Below are positions 51,394 to 60,092 of a stretch of 64,000 bases of DNA, piece by piece. The position numbers and the translations under genes were made by a program. The number at the start of each line of letters is the position of its first letter. Position 1 is the first letter of the stretch. The stretch is from Streptomyces sp. NP160. Its GTDB lineage: Bacteria > Actinomycetota > Actinomycetes > Actinomycetales > Quadrisphaeraceae. The stretch lies in contig NZ_VDMJ01000008.1 of assembly GCF_006335115.1 (NCBI RefSeq), forward strand, positions 62,001 to 126,000, written 5' to 3'. The notes under the pieces were generated by a model that made no database searches, was not told where the DNA came from, and saw only the letters and a program-made list of their open reading frames with translations.

Positions 51394-52659
51394 TCAGCCG
51401 ACCACGCGGGCCAGCCGCGAGCGCACCCGCACCAGCGGCGCGTCGGGCAGGTGCGGCTGCGGCAGGGCGTGCAGCGCGAGGTCCAGCTCCACGCCCGGCT
51501 GCAGCAGCAGGCAGTAGGTGGAGCCGCCGAAGGCGAAGTGGCCCAGCTCGTCGCCCTTGGCCAGGTGCGCCCCCTCGGTGACGTGGTCGGCGATGACGCA
51601 GGAGGAGACGTCCACCATCCCCACGGCCACGAAGCCGACCAGGCCCAGGCGCGGGTCGTCGGCCTCGAGGACGACGACGGCGCGGGCGGCGACGTGCGCG
51701 AGGTACGCCTGCGAGGCCGCCGGCTCGTAGGCGGAGGAGCCCTCGGCGTCGTCGACGGAGTAGTAGGTGCCGGGCACGTTCGCGGCCCGGACCACGCGCC
51801 CGCCGACCGGGGCGTGCCAGCGGTGGTAGTCGGTGGCCGACAGGAACGCCTGGAAGACCGTCCCGCCGGCGAACCGCTCGGCCAGCGGGTCACCGGCCAG
51901 CAGGTCCCGCAGGGAGTACGGCTGCGTCTTCACCCAGAAGCTGTCCGTCAGCTGCGCGTTCGTGGTGACCCCGTAGGGCACGGACTCGCAGGGGCTGACG
52001 ACGACGGCGTCGTCACCGGGGTCCGCCACCGGGCGCTGCCCCTCCCGGAAGCGGCGGGTGAAGAAGTCGTTCCAGGAGGTGAAGCCGGCGTGCTCGGCGC
52101 CGGGGTCGTGCACGTACTGGTCCAGGCCCACCGCCTCCTTCGCGGCCGGGGAGAGCCAGCCGCCGTCGGCGTCCACCAGCACGTCGCGGGAGGCCGGGGA
52201 GTCGAGGTGCTCGCACCAGGCGCGCAGGATCCTGCCGAAAGCGTCGTTGACGCGCGGGTCGCGGAAGGCCGCCTCACCGGACGGCGTGGCCATCGGCCAG
52301 TCGAGCAGCGCGGCGACCGGGGTCATGACCATGGAGTCCTGGCTGTACGTGGGCGCGGTGGTGAGGACCGCGCTGAGCAGCTGGTACAGCTCCTGGAGGC
52401 TGTGGACGTGCCGCTCGACGTACTGCTTGCCGCGCGGCTCCTCGGCCACCATGCGCTCCAGCAGCATCCGCACCACGGCGTCGCCGGCAGCCAGGTCGGC
52501 GAGGTGCTGCACGGCGGGGTGCAGCGGCTGACCGCCGGCCCTCGCGCGGTGCTCGCGCAGCCATCGCTCGAGGGCCTCCTGGTCGGGCAGCCAGCCGGCG
52601 CGGCCCCGGACGTGCTGGTCCTGCGGGCGGTCGCTCGGCCCTGACGAGGAGGGGCTCAC
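51394..52659 (-). CDS. Phosphatidylserine decarboxylase family protein
   Basis: The 421-residue soluble member of the PSD family (PF02666) has an extra N-terminal domain of about 150 residues that is found in fungal and some bacterial psd-like proteins. The decarboxylase part has WNDFFTRRF, the catalytic-type His in DYHRWHAPVGG, and FGGST near residue 385. There the proenzyme normally cleaves itself to form the pyruvoyl group at Ser. There is no transmembrane segment and no phosphatidylserine synthase nearby, so the substrate may not be a bulk phospholipid. GTG 52659 has TAGCGT eight bases upstream. Confidence 0.85.
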   Translation of the reverse strand: MSPSSSGPSDRPQDQHVRGRAGWLPDQEALERWLREHRARAGGQPLHPAVQHLADLAAGDAVVRMLLERMVAEEPRGKQYVERHVHSLQELYQLLSAVLTTAPTYSQDSMVMTPVAALLDWPMATPSGEAAFRDPRVNDAFGRILRAWCEHLDSPASRDVLVDADGGWLSPAAKEAVGLDQYVHDPGAEHAGFTSWNDFFTRRFREGQRPVADPGDDAVVVSPCESVPYGVTTNAQLTDSFWVKTQPYSLRDLLAGDPLAERFAGGTVFQAFLSATDYHRWHAPVGGRVVRAANVPGTYYSVDDAEGSSAYEPAASQAYLAHVAARAVVVLEADDPRLGLVGFVAVGMVDVSSCVIADHVTEGAHLAKGDELGHFAFGGSTYCLLLQPGVELDLALHALPQPHLPDAPLVRVRSRLARVVG

Positions 52660-52667
52660 GCTCCGCG

Positions 52668-52673
52668 ACGCTA
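52668..52673 (-). promoter_or_regulatory. Candidate leaderless -10 box
   Basis: TAGCGT on the minus strand lies 8 bases before the GTG at 52659. Confidence 0.35.
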
Positions 52674-52861
52674 GGCGCGCCCCCGCGCCGCCGCTCGTGG
52701 GTCATGGACGTGGCGACGCGTGCCCGGTGGGTGCCTGTGTGAACAGTGTGTGACGTCTCGCGGGTCCGGGAACAAGCCCGCCGGTGGCCGGGCTCTGGCT
52801 GGGTGGCAGCAGCGGGCCCCGGCTCGCGCGCCACCGCACTCCCCCGGTCTGGAGGACCACG

Positions 52862-54148
52862 ATGACGCTGCGCGAGGAACGCTCCGCGCCCACACCCGCC
52901 CCCACGAGCACGCCGACGGGCGGCCCGCCCACCCAGCGGAGCCTGCTCGGCACGGTGCTCGTCCTCGGCGCGTTCGTGGCGATCGGCCCGCTCACCATCG
53001 ACATGTACCTGCCGGCGCTGCCGACCATCACCGCCGAGCTGCAGACCACCGAGGCCGCGGTGCAGCTCACGCTGACCGGCACCCTGGTCGGCCTGGCGCT
53101 GGGCCAGCTGGTGCTCGGCCCCCTGTCCGACGCCCTCGGACGCAAGGGCCCGCTGCTGGCCGGCACGGCGCTGCACGTGGTCAGCTCCGTGCTGATCCTC
53201 TTCGCGCCTGACATCACCACCCTCGGCGTGCTGCGCGTGCTGCAGGGCGTCGGCACGTCAGCGGGCGCCGTCATCGCGCTGGCCGTGGTCCGCGACAGCC
53301 TCTCCGGCCGCGCCGCCGCCACCATGCTGTCCCGGCTGTTCCTCGTGATCGGGGCGGCGCCCGTCCTCGCCCCCACCATCGGCGGGCTCGTGCTCGGGGC
53401 CACCACCTGGCGCGGGGTGTTCGCCGTGCTGGCCGTCTACGGCGTCGCGCTGCTCGTCCTCGGGTCGCTCGCGCTGCGCGAGACCCTGCCGCGCGAGCGC
53501 CGCCAGCCGCTGCGGGTGCGCGCCACGGTCCGCACCTTCGGCTCGCTCCTGCACGACCGCGTCTACCTCGGCCTGGTCGCGGTGGCCGGCCTGACCATGG
53601 CGAGCCTGTTCAGCTACGTCTCCGGCGCCTCCTTCGTCTACCAGGAGGAGTTCGGCCTCGACCAGCAGCAGTTCGCGTTCCTGTTCGGCGCCGGTGCCGT
53701 CTGGCTCATCGGCGCCACCCAGCTCAACCCGGTGTTCCTGCGGCGCTTCGAGCCCGCGCAGATCCTCCTGGGGGGCAGCCTCGCGGCGGTCGGCGCCGCC
53801 GTCGTCCTCGTCCTGCTGGCCACCTCGGGCCTCGGCGGTCTGTGGGGCGTGGCGCTGCCGCTGTGGGCGGTGCTCTTCGCCGGCGGCCTGGCGCTGCCCA
53901 ACGCGCCCGCGCTGGCCCTCTCCCGCCACGGCGAGGCCGCCGGCTCGGCGGCGGCGCTGCTCGGCGCGGTGCAGTTCGGCGTCGGCGCGCTGGTCAGCCC
54001 GCTGGTGGGGGTCCTCGGCAACGACGCGACCGCCATGGCCGTGGTCATCCTCGGCGCCGCGCTCGCCGCGACCGCGGTGCTGCTGGCGGTCGTGCGCCCG
54101 TGGCAGCTGGGCCCGGTCGACGTGGAGCCCGGCGCCGGCGCCCACTGA
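52862..54148 (+). CDS. Bcr/CflA family multidrug MFS transporter
   Basis: The 428-residue major facilitator has 12 transmembrane helices and a polar 30-residue N-terminus. Family marks are TIDMYLPALPTITAEL in helix 1, LGPLSDALGRKGPLLAG (the MFS motif A loop) and RVLQGVGTSAGAVIALAVVRD. Such proteins export drugs or sulfonamide- and bicyclomycin-like compounds by proton antiport. GGAGG lies 8 bases before ATG 52862. It is divergent from the PSD-family gene, with 202 bases between them, and is followed by two hairpins. Confidence 0.92.
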   Translation: MTLREERSAPTPAPTSTPTGGPPTQRSLLGTVLVLGAFVAIGPLTIDMYLPALPTITAELQTTEAAVQLTLTGTLVGLALGQLVLGPLSDALGRKGPLLAGTALHVVSSVLILFAPDITTLGVLRVLQGVGTSAGAVIALAVVRDSLSGRAAATMLSRLFLVIGAAPVLAPTIGGLVLGATTWRGVFAVLAVYGVALLVLGSLALRETLPRERRQPLRVRATVRTFGSLLHDRVYLGLVAVAGLTMASLFSYVSGASFVYQEEFGLDQQQFAFLFGAGAVWLIGATQLNPVFLRRFEPAQILLGGSLAAVGAAVVLVLLATSGLGGLWGVALPLWAVLFAGGLALPNAPALALSRHGEAAGSAAALLGAVQFGVGALVSPLVGVLGNDATAMAVVILGAALAATAVLLAVVRPWQLGPVDVEPGAGAH

Positions 54149-54157
54149 GGCCCGGCG

Positions 54158-54238
54158 GCACCCGGGCTGCAAGCCGGGTGCAAGCGCCCTCCCCCAGGGT
54201 CGGTGCCGGCGCAGCCGCTCGGCTCCGCCGGCACCGAC
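54158..54238 (+). terminator. Two consecutive hairpins after the MFS gene
   Basis: GCACCCGG/CCGGGTGC (54158-54165 and 54174-54181, 8-base loop) is followed by a 13-bp perfect stem, GTCGGTGCCGGCG (54199-54211) with its partner at 54226-54238. The loop of the second holds a smaller AGCCG/CGGCT stem. The first probably terminates the MFS transcript. The second lies just before the 81-residue ORF and might be a regulatory leader. Confidence 0.55.
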
Positions 54239-54255
54239 GCCCCGGGGAGACCACG

Positions 54256-54501
54256 ATGACGACGACGACGGAGCCCGCCGGCCACCCCGGGCAGGCGCAG
54301 CCAGGACGCGGCGGCGGTCGGCGCCGACGTCGGGTCGAGGAGACGGGCAGGACGCGCGCGTCGCGCACGTCGCGCACCGAGCCCGTGTCGCTGGACCCCG
54401 AGGCCACGACCGGTCCGGTCTCGGCCGTGCTGGCGCTCCTCGTCGGCGCGCTGGAGCTGTTCGGAGCGCTCTCCAGCTGGCTCGGCCCGTCCGACGGCTG
54501 A
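54256..54501 (+). CDS. Small membrane protein, unknown
   Basis: The 81-residue product has a GGGGAGA ribosome site before ATG 54256. The first 50 residues are polar and very Arg-rich (GGRRRRRVEETGRT). One hydrophobic segment follows (GPVSAVLALLVGALELFGAL), and the end is SSWLGPSDG. It is probably a C-tail-anchored membrane protein with a basic cytoplasmic region that could bind nucleic acid or acidic lipid; this is only suggested by composition. No family is recognised. Confidence 0.55.
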   Translation: MTTTTEPAGHPGQAQPGRGGGRRRRRVEETGRTRASRTSRTEPVSLDPEATTGPVSAVLALLVGALELFGALSSWLGPSDG

Positions 54502-54531
54502 GCCGCGGCCGCGCGGTCCGCGCGGTCTGCG

Positions 54532-56025
54532 TCAGCCGGCGCCGGGAGCCGCGGCGTCCGCCGGCTGCTCTCGGCCCGCGCGGCGGGCCCGCCCGGCCCG
54601 CGCCGCCCGCGCCTCCCGGGTGCGGCGCGCGAGCGTGGTCCCCAGCGTGGTGCCCGCGGCCAGCCCCACGCCGATCATCGCCGCCCGCAGCAGCAGACCC
54701 CCGCCCGTGCCCGCCGGCGCCCCGCTGACCATCGCGAACAGGCCCTGGTAGATCGTCAGCCCCGGCAGCAGCGGGACGATGGCGCAGGTCGCGGTCACCG
54801 CTGCGGGGACCCGGGTGCGCGGGGCCAGCGACTCCGCGCCGGCGCCGACCACCAGCGCGGCCAGCGCCGCGCTCACCGCGGCCCCGGCGCCCGCCCCGAG
54901 GAGCAGCGAGGACACCGCGTACCCCAGCGCGCCCCACGCCGCCGCCTGCAGCGCCGCCCGCGGTCCCGCGAAGGACGACGCCGCCCACGCCCCCGACGCC
55001 ACCGCCGCCCCGAGCACCTGCACCGGCAGCGGCCACGCGGCGGTCGCGCTCGAGGCGAGCACCAGCTCCACCCCGAGCCGGTTCGCCACGTCGAGCACGC
55101 CGCCGATGCCCACCACCAGCCCGAGCGTCAGCAGCAGCACCTCCAGCAGGCGACCGCTGGCGGTCACGAGGAAGCCGTTGATGGCGTCGTCTGCGGCGCC
55201 CACCAGCGACAGCCCGGCGAGCAGCGCGATGATCCCCGAGGCCACCACCAGCGACGGCGGCAGCGCGGCCAGCGACACCGGCAGGCCGGGCACCGCCAGC
55301 AGCACCACCGCCACGGTGGTGGCCGCCGCCGCGCCCGCGGCCTGCAGGAAGAACGACGGCAGCCCCCACCGGCCCAGGCGGCGCAGCAGCAGGTCGATGA
55401 CGGCGGTGGTGGTGGCCGAGAGCAGCACCACCGGCGGTCCCCCGCCCAGCAGCACCGCCACCCCGGCGGCCATCGCGGCCAGCGAGGCGGTGACCAGCGC
55501 GGGCCGGTAGCGGTGCGGCGCCTCGAGCACCGCGTCGAGGCTGGCGTGCACGCGCTCCAGGCGCTGCTGCACCGCCTCCCGGGCGGCCGGGTCGTCCAGA
55601 GCGTCGGCCAGCTCGGGAGCGGCCGGGCCCGCCTGCACGTCGTGGGCGAGGGCGGCCAGCCGCGAGAGGCGGTGGTAGTCGGGGGCGCGGCTCTGGACCA
55701 CCCGCAGCACGCTCACGGCCCCGGCGTCGCTGCTGTCGTGCGCCACGAGCACCACGGTGAAGGTGACGTCCACCTGGCACTGGACGCCGAAGGCCGCGCA
55801 GGTCCGGCGGACCACCTCCGTGGAGGCCGAGGCCGTGGCGCCCAGGGAGAGCATCGCCTCGCCGAAGCGGACCGCCACCTCGAGCACCTCGCGCACCTGC
55901 TGCTCGGCCAGCCGGGCGCGCTGGGCGCGCCGCCCGACGGGGATGACGGGCGCGCGGCCGCTGACGCGCTCGTCGAGGCGGGCGAGCAGCTGGCGGCGGG
56001 CGGTCGGGGAGACGGGCGCCCGCAC
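54532..56025 (-). CDS. ThrE-type threonine/serine exporter
   Basis: The 497-residue membrane protein has the ThrE arrangement: a cytosolic amphipathic N-terminal domain (about 1-170; VREVLEVAVRFGEAMLSLGASASTEVV-like text), then ten hydrophobic helices in two halves. The halves correspond to PF06738 and PF12821 (LAGLSLVGAADDAINGFLVTASGRLLEV in the first, CAIVPLLPGLTIYQGLF in the second). Corynebacterial ThrE exports threonine and serine. The C-terminal tail is Arg/Ala-rich. GTG 56025 is the first start in an otherwise long open frame. It lies downstream of the PIG-L gene on the same strand. Confidence 0.9.
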   Translation of the reverse strand: MRAPVSPTARRQLLARLDERVSGRAPVIPVGRRAQRARLAEQQVREVLEVAVRFGEAMLSLGATASASTEVVRRTCAAFGVQCQVDVTFTVVLVAHDSSDAGAVSVLRVVQSRAPDYHRLSRLAALAHDVQAGPAAPELADALDDPAAREAVQQRLERVHASLDAVLEAPHRYRPALVTASLAAMAAGVAVLLGGGPPVVLLSATTTAVIDLLLRRLGRWGLPSFFLQAAGAAAATTVAVVLLAVPGLPVSLAALPPSLVVASGIIALLAGLSLVGAADDAINGFLVTASGRLLEVLLLTLGLVVGIGGVLDVANRLGVELVLASSATAAWPLPVQVLGAAVASGAWAASSFAGPRAALQAAAWGALGYAVSSLLLGAGAGAAVSAALAALVVGAGAESLAPRTRVPAAVTATCAIVPLLPGLTIYQGLFAMVSGAPAGTGGGLLLRAAMIGVGLAAGTTLGTTLARRTREARAARAGRARRAGREQPADAAAPGAG

Positions 56026-56190
56026 CAGGCGGTGCGGGCGGGACTCGGCGGCTACGGCCGTGGCGCGCGGCGGCGGTGGCGCCGCGCGGGCGTCCCCGCG
56101 CCCCCGGAGTCCGGCCCCTCGCGGGAGTCCGTGGTCACTGGCCGGACGGTATCGCCCATCACGTCCCCCCGCAGGGCTTCGGCGCCCGCG

Positions 56191-57432
56191 TCAGCGGGCG
56201 ACCTCGGCCGAGGACGTGCTGGACGCGGAGGGCGCGAAGTCCTCCCAGAAGTACTGCATGCGGCTGAACAGGCGGCGCTGCCCGCCGCGGTCCACCTGGA
56301 AGCACTGCTCCGGAGCGCCGGTGTTCGGGTCGAGGTCGCTGTGCCACAGCCAGCCGTACCAGCGGGCGTGCGCGCCGGAGCACGAGCCCCAGCCGAACGC
56401 CGTCCCCGTGGCCTGGTCGCTGACCGCCGCGGTCACCCGCACCCGCGGGTCGTCCGCGGCCGTGGCCCCCAGCTGCGGGCCCAGCCGCAGGTCGGTGGAG
56501 GCGAGCGCCTCGGCCACCGCGCGGTGGTCGGGGTGGGGGTAGCGGAACCCGGATGCGGAGACCTCGTCGTAGTAGGAGCCGACCACGCCGCGGCTCGGCA
56601 GCGAGGGGTCGATCCCCAGCCGGCTGCGGTTGTCGCGGACGGACTCCACCGCCCACACCGCCTCGTCGCGGGTGAGGTCGCGGTCGCCGAGGTCGAACAC
56701 CACCAGCGCCCCGCGGCCGCCGTCGTCGGTCCACACGCGGGCGCTGCGGTTCCGGCTGGCGCAGGTGCCCGGCGCCGCGTCGACGCGGCACACCGGGGTG
56801 CTGCGGCCGGCGACGAGGCGGGAGACCTCACCGCGGTCGGTGAAGGAGGCGGGCACGGAGGCGTCGGTCGCGGCCATGTCGGAGAAGAACCCGCGCCAGG
56901 AGTCCAGCCGGGCCTGCTCGCACGAGGCGGTCCAGCGGCCCTGCGGCAGCGGCTCGGGGGCGGGCTCGGCGCCGCGGTCGTAGCCGGGCAGCTCGGGGTC
57001 GCAGTTCGACGACTCCTCGCCGTGCGTGAGGAGCACGAACACCTTGAAGAGGTCGGGGGTGCGCTCCACCTGCGACCAGACCTGGAACTCGTCGTCGGGG
57101 TGCGGGAGCACGGCGTACAGCACGCCCGTCACGCCGGCGGCCGTCTTCGGCGTGAACGCCGTGGCCGACGGTGACGAGGACGACGACGCCGAGGGCCCCG
57201 CGCTCGCCGTCCCCGAGCCCGAGGGGGTCGCCGTGGTAGAAGACGGGGAGGACGCCGGCGCGCCCGACGGCTCCGCCGTGGGCGTGCTCGTCACCGCCGC
57301 GGTGGGCGCCGGGGTGCTGGTGCTCGCCGACGCGGGCGCCGCGGCCGCGGGCGCTGCCGCCGTGAGCGCCGCCAGCAGCGCGACCGCACCGGCCGACAGC
57401 ACGCGCGCGCTCCGGAGCCGGGCTGCGCGCAC
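56191..57432 (-). CDS. Secreted PIG-L family deacetylase
   Basis: The 413-residue exported protein has a Sec signal (about 1-32) and a Ser/Thr/Pro-rich linker to about residue 95. A PIG-L/LmbE domain (PF02585) follows, with the zinc-binding HPDDE at 111-115, a THGEE segment, and YPHPDHRAVAEA supplying the third ligand. Members remove acetyl groups from N-acetylglucosamine units; the mycothiol enzyme MshB is cytosolic, so this secreted form must use an extracellular or wall glycan. Three or four Cys probably form disulfides. The upstream gap contains paired palindromes. Confidence 0.85.
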   Translation of the reverse strand: MRAARLRSARVLSAGAVALLAALTAAAPAAAAPASASTSTPAPTAAVTSTPTAEPSGAPASSPSSTTATPSGSGTASAGPSASSSSSPSATAFTPKTAAGVTGVLYAVLPHPDDEFQVWSQVERTPDLFKVFVLLTHGEESSNCDPELPGYDRGAEPAPEPLPQGRWTASCEQARLDSWRGFFSDMAATDASVPASFTDRGEVSRLVAGRSTPVCRVDAAPGTCASRNRSARVWTDDGGRGALVVFDLGDRDLTRDEAVWAVESVRDNRSRLGIDPSLPSRGVVGSYYDEVSASGFRYPHPDHRAVAEALASTDLRLGPQLGATAADDPRVRVTAAVSDQATGTAFGWGSCSGAHARWYGWLWHSDLDPNTGAPEQCFQVDRGGQRRLFSRMQYFWEDFAPSASSTSSAEVAR

Positions 57433-57509
57433 CCCACGATCTGGGGCGAGCGACGCCCTCGATCCGCGGAGGCGCGCCGGGGCGCCCCGGCACCGACCGG
57501 CGTCGACCC

Positions 57510-57531
57510 CGCACTGGGGTGCCCGAGTGCG
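57510..57531. repeat. 22-nt palindromic element, copy 1 of a pair
   Basis: CGCACT (57510-57515) and AGTGCG (57526-57531) bound a 22-nt imperfect palindrome that matches its neighbour at 57552-57573 in 19 of 22 positions. It has the same ends and length as the elements at 3030 and 3071. Confidence 0.5.
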
Positions 57532-57551
57532 CGTTCAGGGGGCGCCGAAGA

Positions 57552-57573
57552 CGCACTCAGGTGCGCGAGTGCG
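57552..57573. repeat. 22-nt palindromic element, copy 2 of a pair
   Basis: CGCACT...AGTGCG again, starting 42 bases after copy 1 and overlapping the last codons of the DUF2236 gene. The spacing is nearly the 41 bases seen at 3030/3071. Confidence 0.5.
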
Positions 57574-58531
57574 GGCGGGGACGTCGGACCACCGCGGTCG
57601 CGGGGTGGCGGTGGTGCTCCCCCACGCCGAGGTCGTCGAGGGTGTAGCCGTCCGGGTAGGGCCCGAGCGGTGCTCCGGGGGTGAACCAGCCCGGGACCGA
57701 GGTGCCGCGGGTGCGGGAGAGCAGCCCCCGGCTCACGAGCGCCAGCCGGAAGGCGGTCCGCGTCGGTGCTCCCACGTGCGCCAGCCCGAGCGCGCTGCGG
57801 GCGGGCTCGTCGGTCAGCGCGGCGGCCAGCAGCCGCGAGACGGGACGCAGGGGGGCTGGCAGGTCGGAGGTCATGACGTCCCAGCTGGCCTCCAGCAGCG
57901 CCCTCCCCTCCGCGGTGGGGCGCAGGTGGGCGACCTCGTAGGCGCGGAAGAGGTCGGCGAGCTCCGCGTGCGTCTCGGGGATGCCGGTGATGCCCATGCG
58001 GGTGCCGACCTCGCGCCACCAGTCGGCGCACGCCTGGCGCTCGTCGTCGGTGAGCCGCCGCCAGCCGAGGGTGTCGATCGTCCGGGGGCCCAGCACCGCG
58101 AAGGTGCCGAGCACCCACAGGGAGTCGTCGTTGGGGATGCTCCAGCGGTGGTGCATGGCGTTGAGCCGCCGGACCACCTCCCGGCCCTGCGGGGAGTCGA
58201 CGCCGTGGTGCACCAGCTCGTAGACGAACAGCGCGGTGTCCACGGCCCGCTCGGTGGCGGCGTGCTGCACGTGCCCGGTGTGGTGGAGCAGCCGCGCCAC
58301 CCGCGGGGAGGCGTAGGTGCGCACGTAGGCCAAGGCGCTGGCCAGCCGGAACTCCAGGGTGAACTCCGCCACCACCCGCTGGTAGGTCGCCTCGGCGGCG
58401 GCGAGCCGCTCCGGCGCCAGCAGGGTGGGCAGCTCGCCGTCGGTCTCGCGCGGCCCCGCGCTGGCCCGCCCCTCCGCCACTGCAGCCCCCTCCGGCGCGG
58501 CCGCCCCCACGTCCGCCTCCGCGATCAGCAT
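57557..58531 (-). CDS. MpaB/DUF2236 family oxygenase-like protein
   Basis: The 324-residue soluble protein of the DUF2236/MpaB family (PF09995) has a helical core with ARLLHHTGHVQHAATERAVDT, RRLNAMHHRWSIPNDDSLWVLG and PETHAELADLFRAYE. The family includes latex-clearing protein and the mycophenolate pathway enzyme MpaB, and some members bind b-type heme through conserved His. ATG 58531 follows GGAGGAGG, so the in-frame start at 58594 is rejected. A short C-terminal Arg/His-rich tail ends at the palindromic element. The substrate is unknown. Confidence 0.85.
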   Translation of the reverse strand: MLIAEADVGAAAPEGAAVAEGRASAGPRETDGELPTLLAPERLAAAEATYQRVVAEFTLEFRLASALAYVRTYASPRVARLLHHTGHVQHAATERAVDTALFVYELVHHGVDSPQGREVVRRLNAMHHRWSIPNDDSLWVLGTFAVLGPRTIDTLGWRRLTDDERQACADWWREVGTRMGITGIPETHAELADLFRAYEVAHLRPTAEGRALLEASWDVMTSDLPAPLRPVSRLLAAALTDEPARSALGLAHVGAPTRTAFRLALVSRGLLSRTRGTSVPGWFTPGAPLGPYPDGYTLDDLGVGEHHRHPATAVVRRPRPHSRT

Positions 58532-58598
58532 CGCCTCCTCCGGGCGCGCCGTCGAGGGCCGCCCCCTCACGGGGACGGCCCTGCGGCGCAGCACCAGG

Positions 58599-60092
58599 TC
58601 AGGAGGGACAGGGAGCGTCGGCCTGGGGTCCGGCCGAGCGCTGTGGCTCCGCAGAGGGCGGCGGCGGCGCCCAGGCCGCCCGCCCCGGCGGGTCCTCGAA
58701 CTTCAACTGCCTCCCCCGCTCCCGTGCCGTCTCGCGGACGGCCCGCCGGGGGTTGACCAGCCACCGCCGCAGGTGGTCGACGGTCGCTGGCGGTCTTACC
58801 CGGGGCACCCCGTCCACCACGCGCACCTCCCACACGCCCATCCCCACCTGCAGGTGGTGGCGCGGGCAGAGCAGCACCCCGTTCTCGACGTCCGTCGGCC
58901 CTCCGGCCTGCCACTCCACCACGTGGTGGGCCTCCAGCCACGCGAGCTTCGCGTCGCAGCCGGGGATGACGCACCCGCCGTCCCGCGCGTACAGCGCGCG
59001 GCGCTGAGGCGGGGTGAAGCACCGCACGGACCGCCCGAGCGCCAGCACCGTCGCGCCAGCGCCCTCCGCGGAGAGCACCACCGCCTGCAGCACGCCTCGC
59101 GAGACCACGGTGCGCATCACGGCGGTGGGCAGCGGCCCGGTCTGCTCGCACACCGCGCGCCCGGCGCCCTCCAGCTCGCGCAGCTGGTCCCCGGTCACCG
59201 TCACCACGATGCGCGGCGGCTCCCCGCCGCGCGTGCTGCCGGGGTCGGACGCGGTCAGCGCGATGAGACCGAGGGCGTCGGCGCGCCGCTGGGACGCGGT
59301 CCGCTCGTCGCGCACGGTCTTCGTCAGCTGCGGCTCGGCGCCCCACGCCCCGGGCCTGACGTCGTCGTCGGCGATCTCCACCTCGGCGGTGGGAGCGGGC
59401 TTGCTGAAGTGGTCGATCGCGGCGAGGAACTGGGCTCCGTTGAGCGGGTCGAGGTTGCCGCGCACCGACACCCAGCCGTCCTCGTGCACCGTGTGCTCCA
59501 GGCCGCGCCTCTCGAGGGCGTCGGGGTCGAAGTCGCCGTCGGCGCGCTTCGGGTCCAGCACCTCGCGCAGCTCGCGGCAGAGCTGCACCGCCTGCTCGTG
59601 GGTGAGGCCGGGCAGGTCCTGCGCGAGGGTGCGGTCGAGCTCCGCCCCGCAGTTCCGGCGCACGGCCCGCGGCAGCACGCGCAGCAGGCGGGCGGCCACC
59701 TCGAAGACGTCGGTGGAGATGCGCCCGGCGGCGTGCAGGGCGGCGACCTCCGGCATCGGCGGCTGGTGGACGTCTCCGGCGCCGGTGGCCCGCGAGACCA
59801 CCTCCAGGCGCTTCGCGGCGGCGGGGTCGTACCCGGCCGAGCCGGTGAGCAGCCCGACCGGGTTCGCCGCGCCCACCTCGTCGAGGTCGGACCGGGTGAA
59901 GGACGCCATGAGCTGCAGCACGGCGGCGTCGACCATGCGCCCGAGCACCACGGCCTCCTGCAGCGCCCCGGCCCGGTCCGCCGGGGCGAGCGTCCCCACC
60001 CAGCCGCAGGCCTCGACCACCTCGCGCAGGGCCGCCTGCGCGTCCGCGAGCGCGGCGCCGAGACGGCCGCTCGAGGGGGTGGTCGAGGTCAT
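58599..60092 (-). CDS. DUF222-HNH endonuclease family protein
   Basis: The 497-residue protein has an N-terminal DUF222 helical domain (PF02720, about residues 20-330). A C-terminal HNH domain follows with all residues: CVIPGCDAKLAWLEAHHVVEW, an Asn in DVENGVLLC and CPRHH. The two Cys pairs should bind zinc. These 13E12-like proteins are found in many copies in actinomycete genomes; their target and role are unclear. ATG 60092 is chosen because TAGCGT lies exactly 7 bases upstream and the conserved N-terminus begins there. The C-terminal tail of about 40 residues is Pro/Ala-rich. No partner immunity or transposase gene is adjacent. Confidence 0.88.
   Translation of the reverse strand: MTSTTPSSGRLGAALADAQAALREVVEACGWVGTLAPADRAGALQEAVVLGRMVDAAVLQLMASFTRSDLDEVGAANPVGLLTGSAGYDPAAAKRLEVVSRATGAGDVHQPPMPEVAALHAAGRISTDVFEVAARLLRVLPRAVRRNCGAELDRTLAQDLPGLTHEQAVQLCRELREVLDPKRADGDFDPDALERRGLEHTVHEDGWVSVRGNLDPLNGAQFLAAIDHFSKPAPTAEVEIADDDVRPGAWGAEPQLTKTVRDERTASQRRADALGLIALTASDPGSTRGGEPPRIVVTVTGDQLRELEGAGRAVCEQTGPLPTAVMRTVVSRGVLQAVVLSAEGAGATVLALGRSVRCFTPPQRRALYARDGGCVIPGCDAKLAWLEAHHVVEWQAGGPTDVENGVLLCPRHHLQVGMGVWEVRVVDGVPRVRPPATVDHLRRWLVNPRRAVRETARERGRQLKFEDPPGRAAWAPPPPSAEPQRSAGPQADAPCPS

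Noticed and set aside
56105-56138. A GTG at 56138 with a TACCGT box 7 bases upstream as the ThrE start
   Set aside because: The frame from that GTG is not the ThrE frame and stops after about 28 codons.
58599-60092. The HNH protein as a defence nuclease or homing element
   Set aside because: DUF222-HNH proteins are common multi-copy actinomycete genes; no methylase, immunity gene, intron or direct repeats flank this one.
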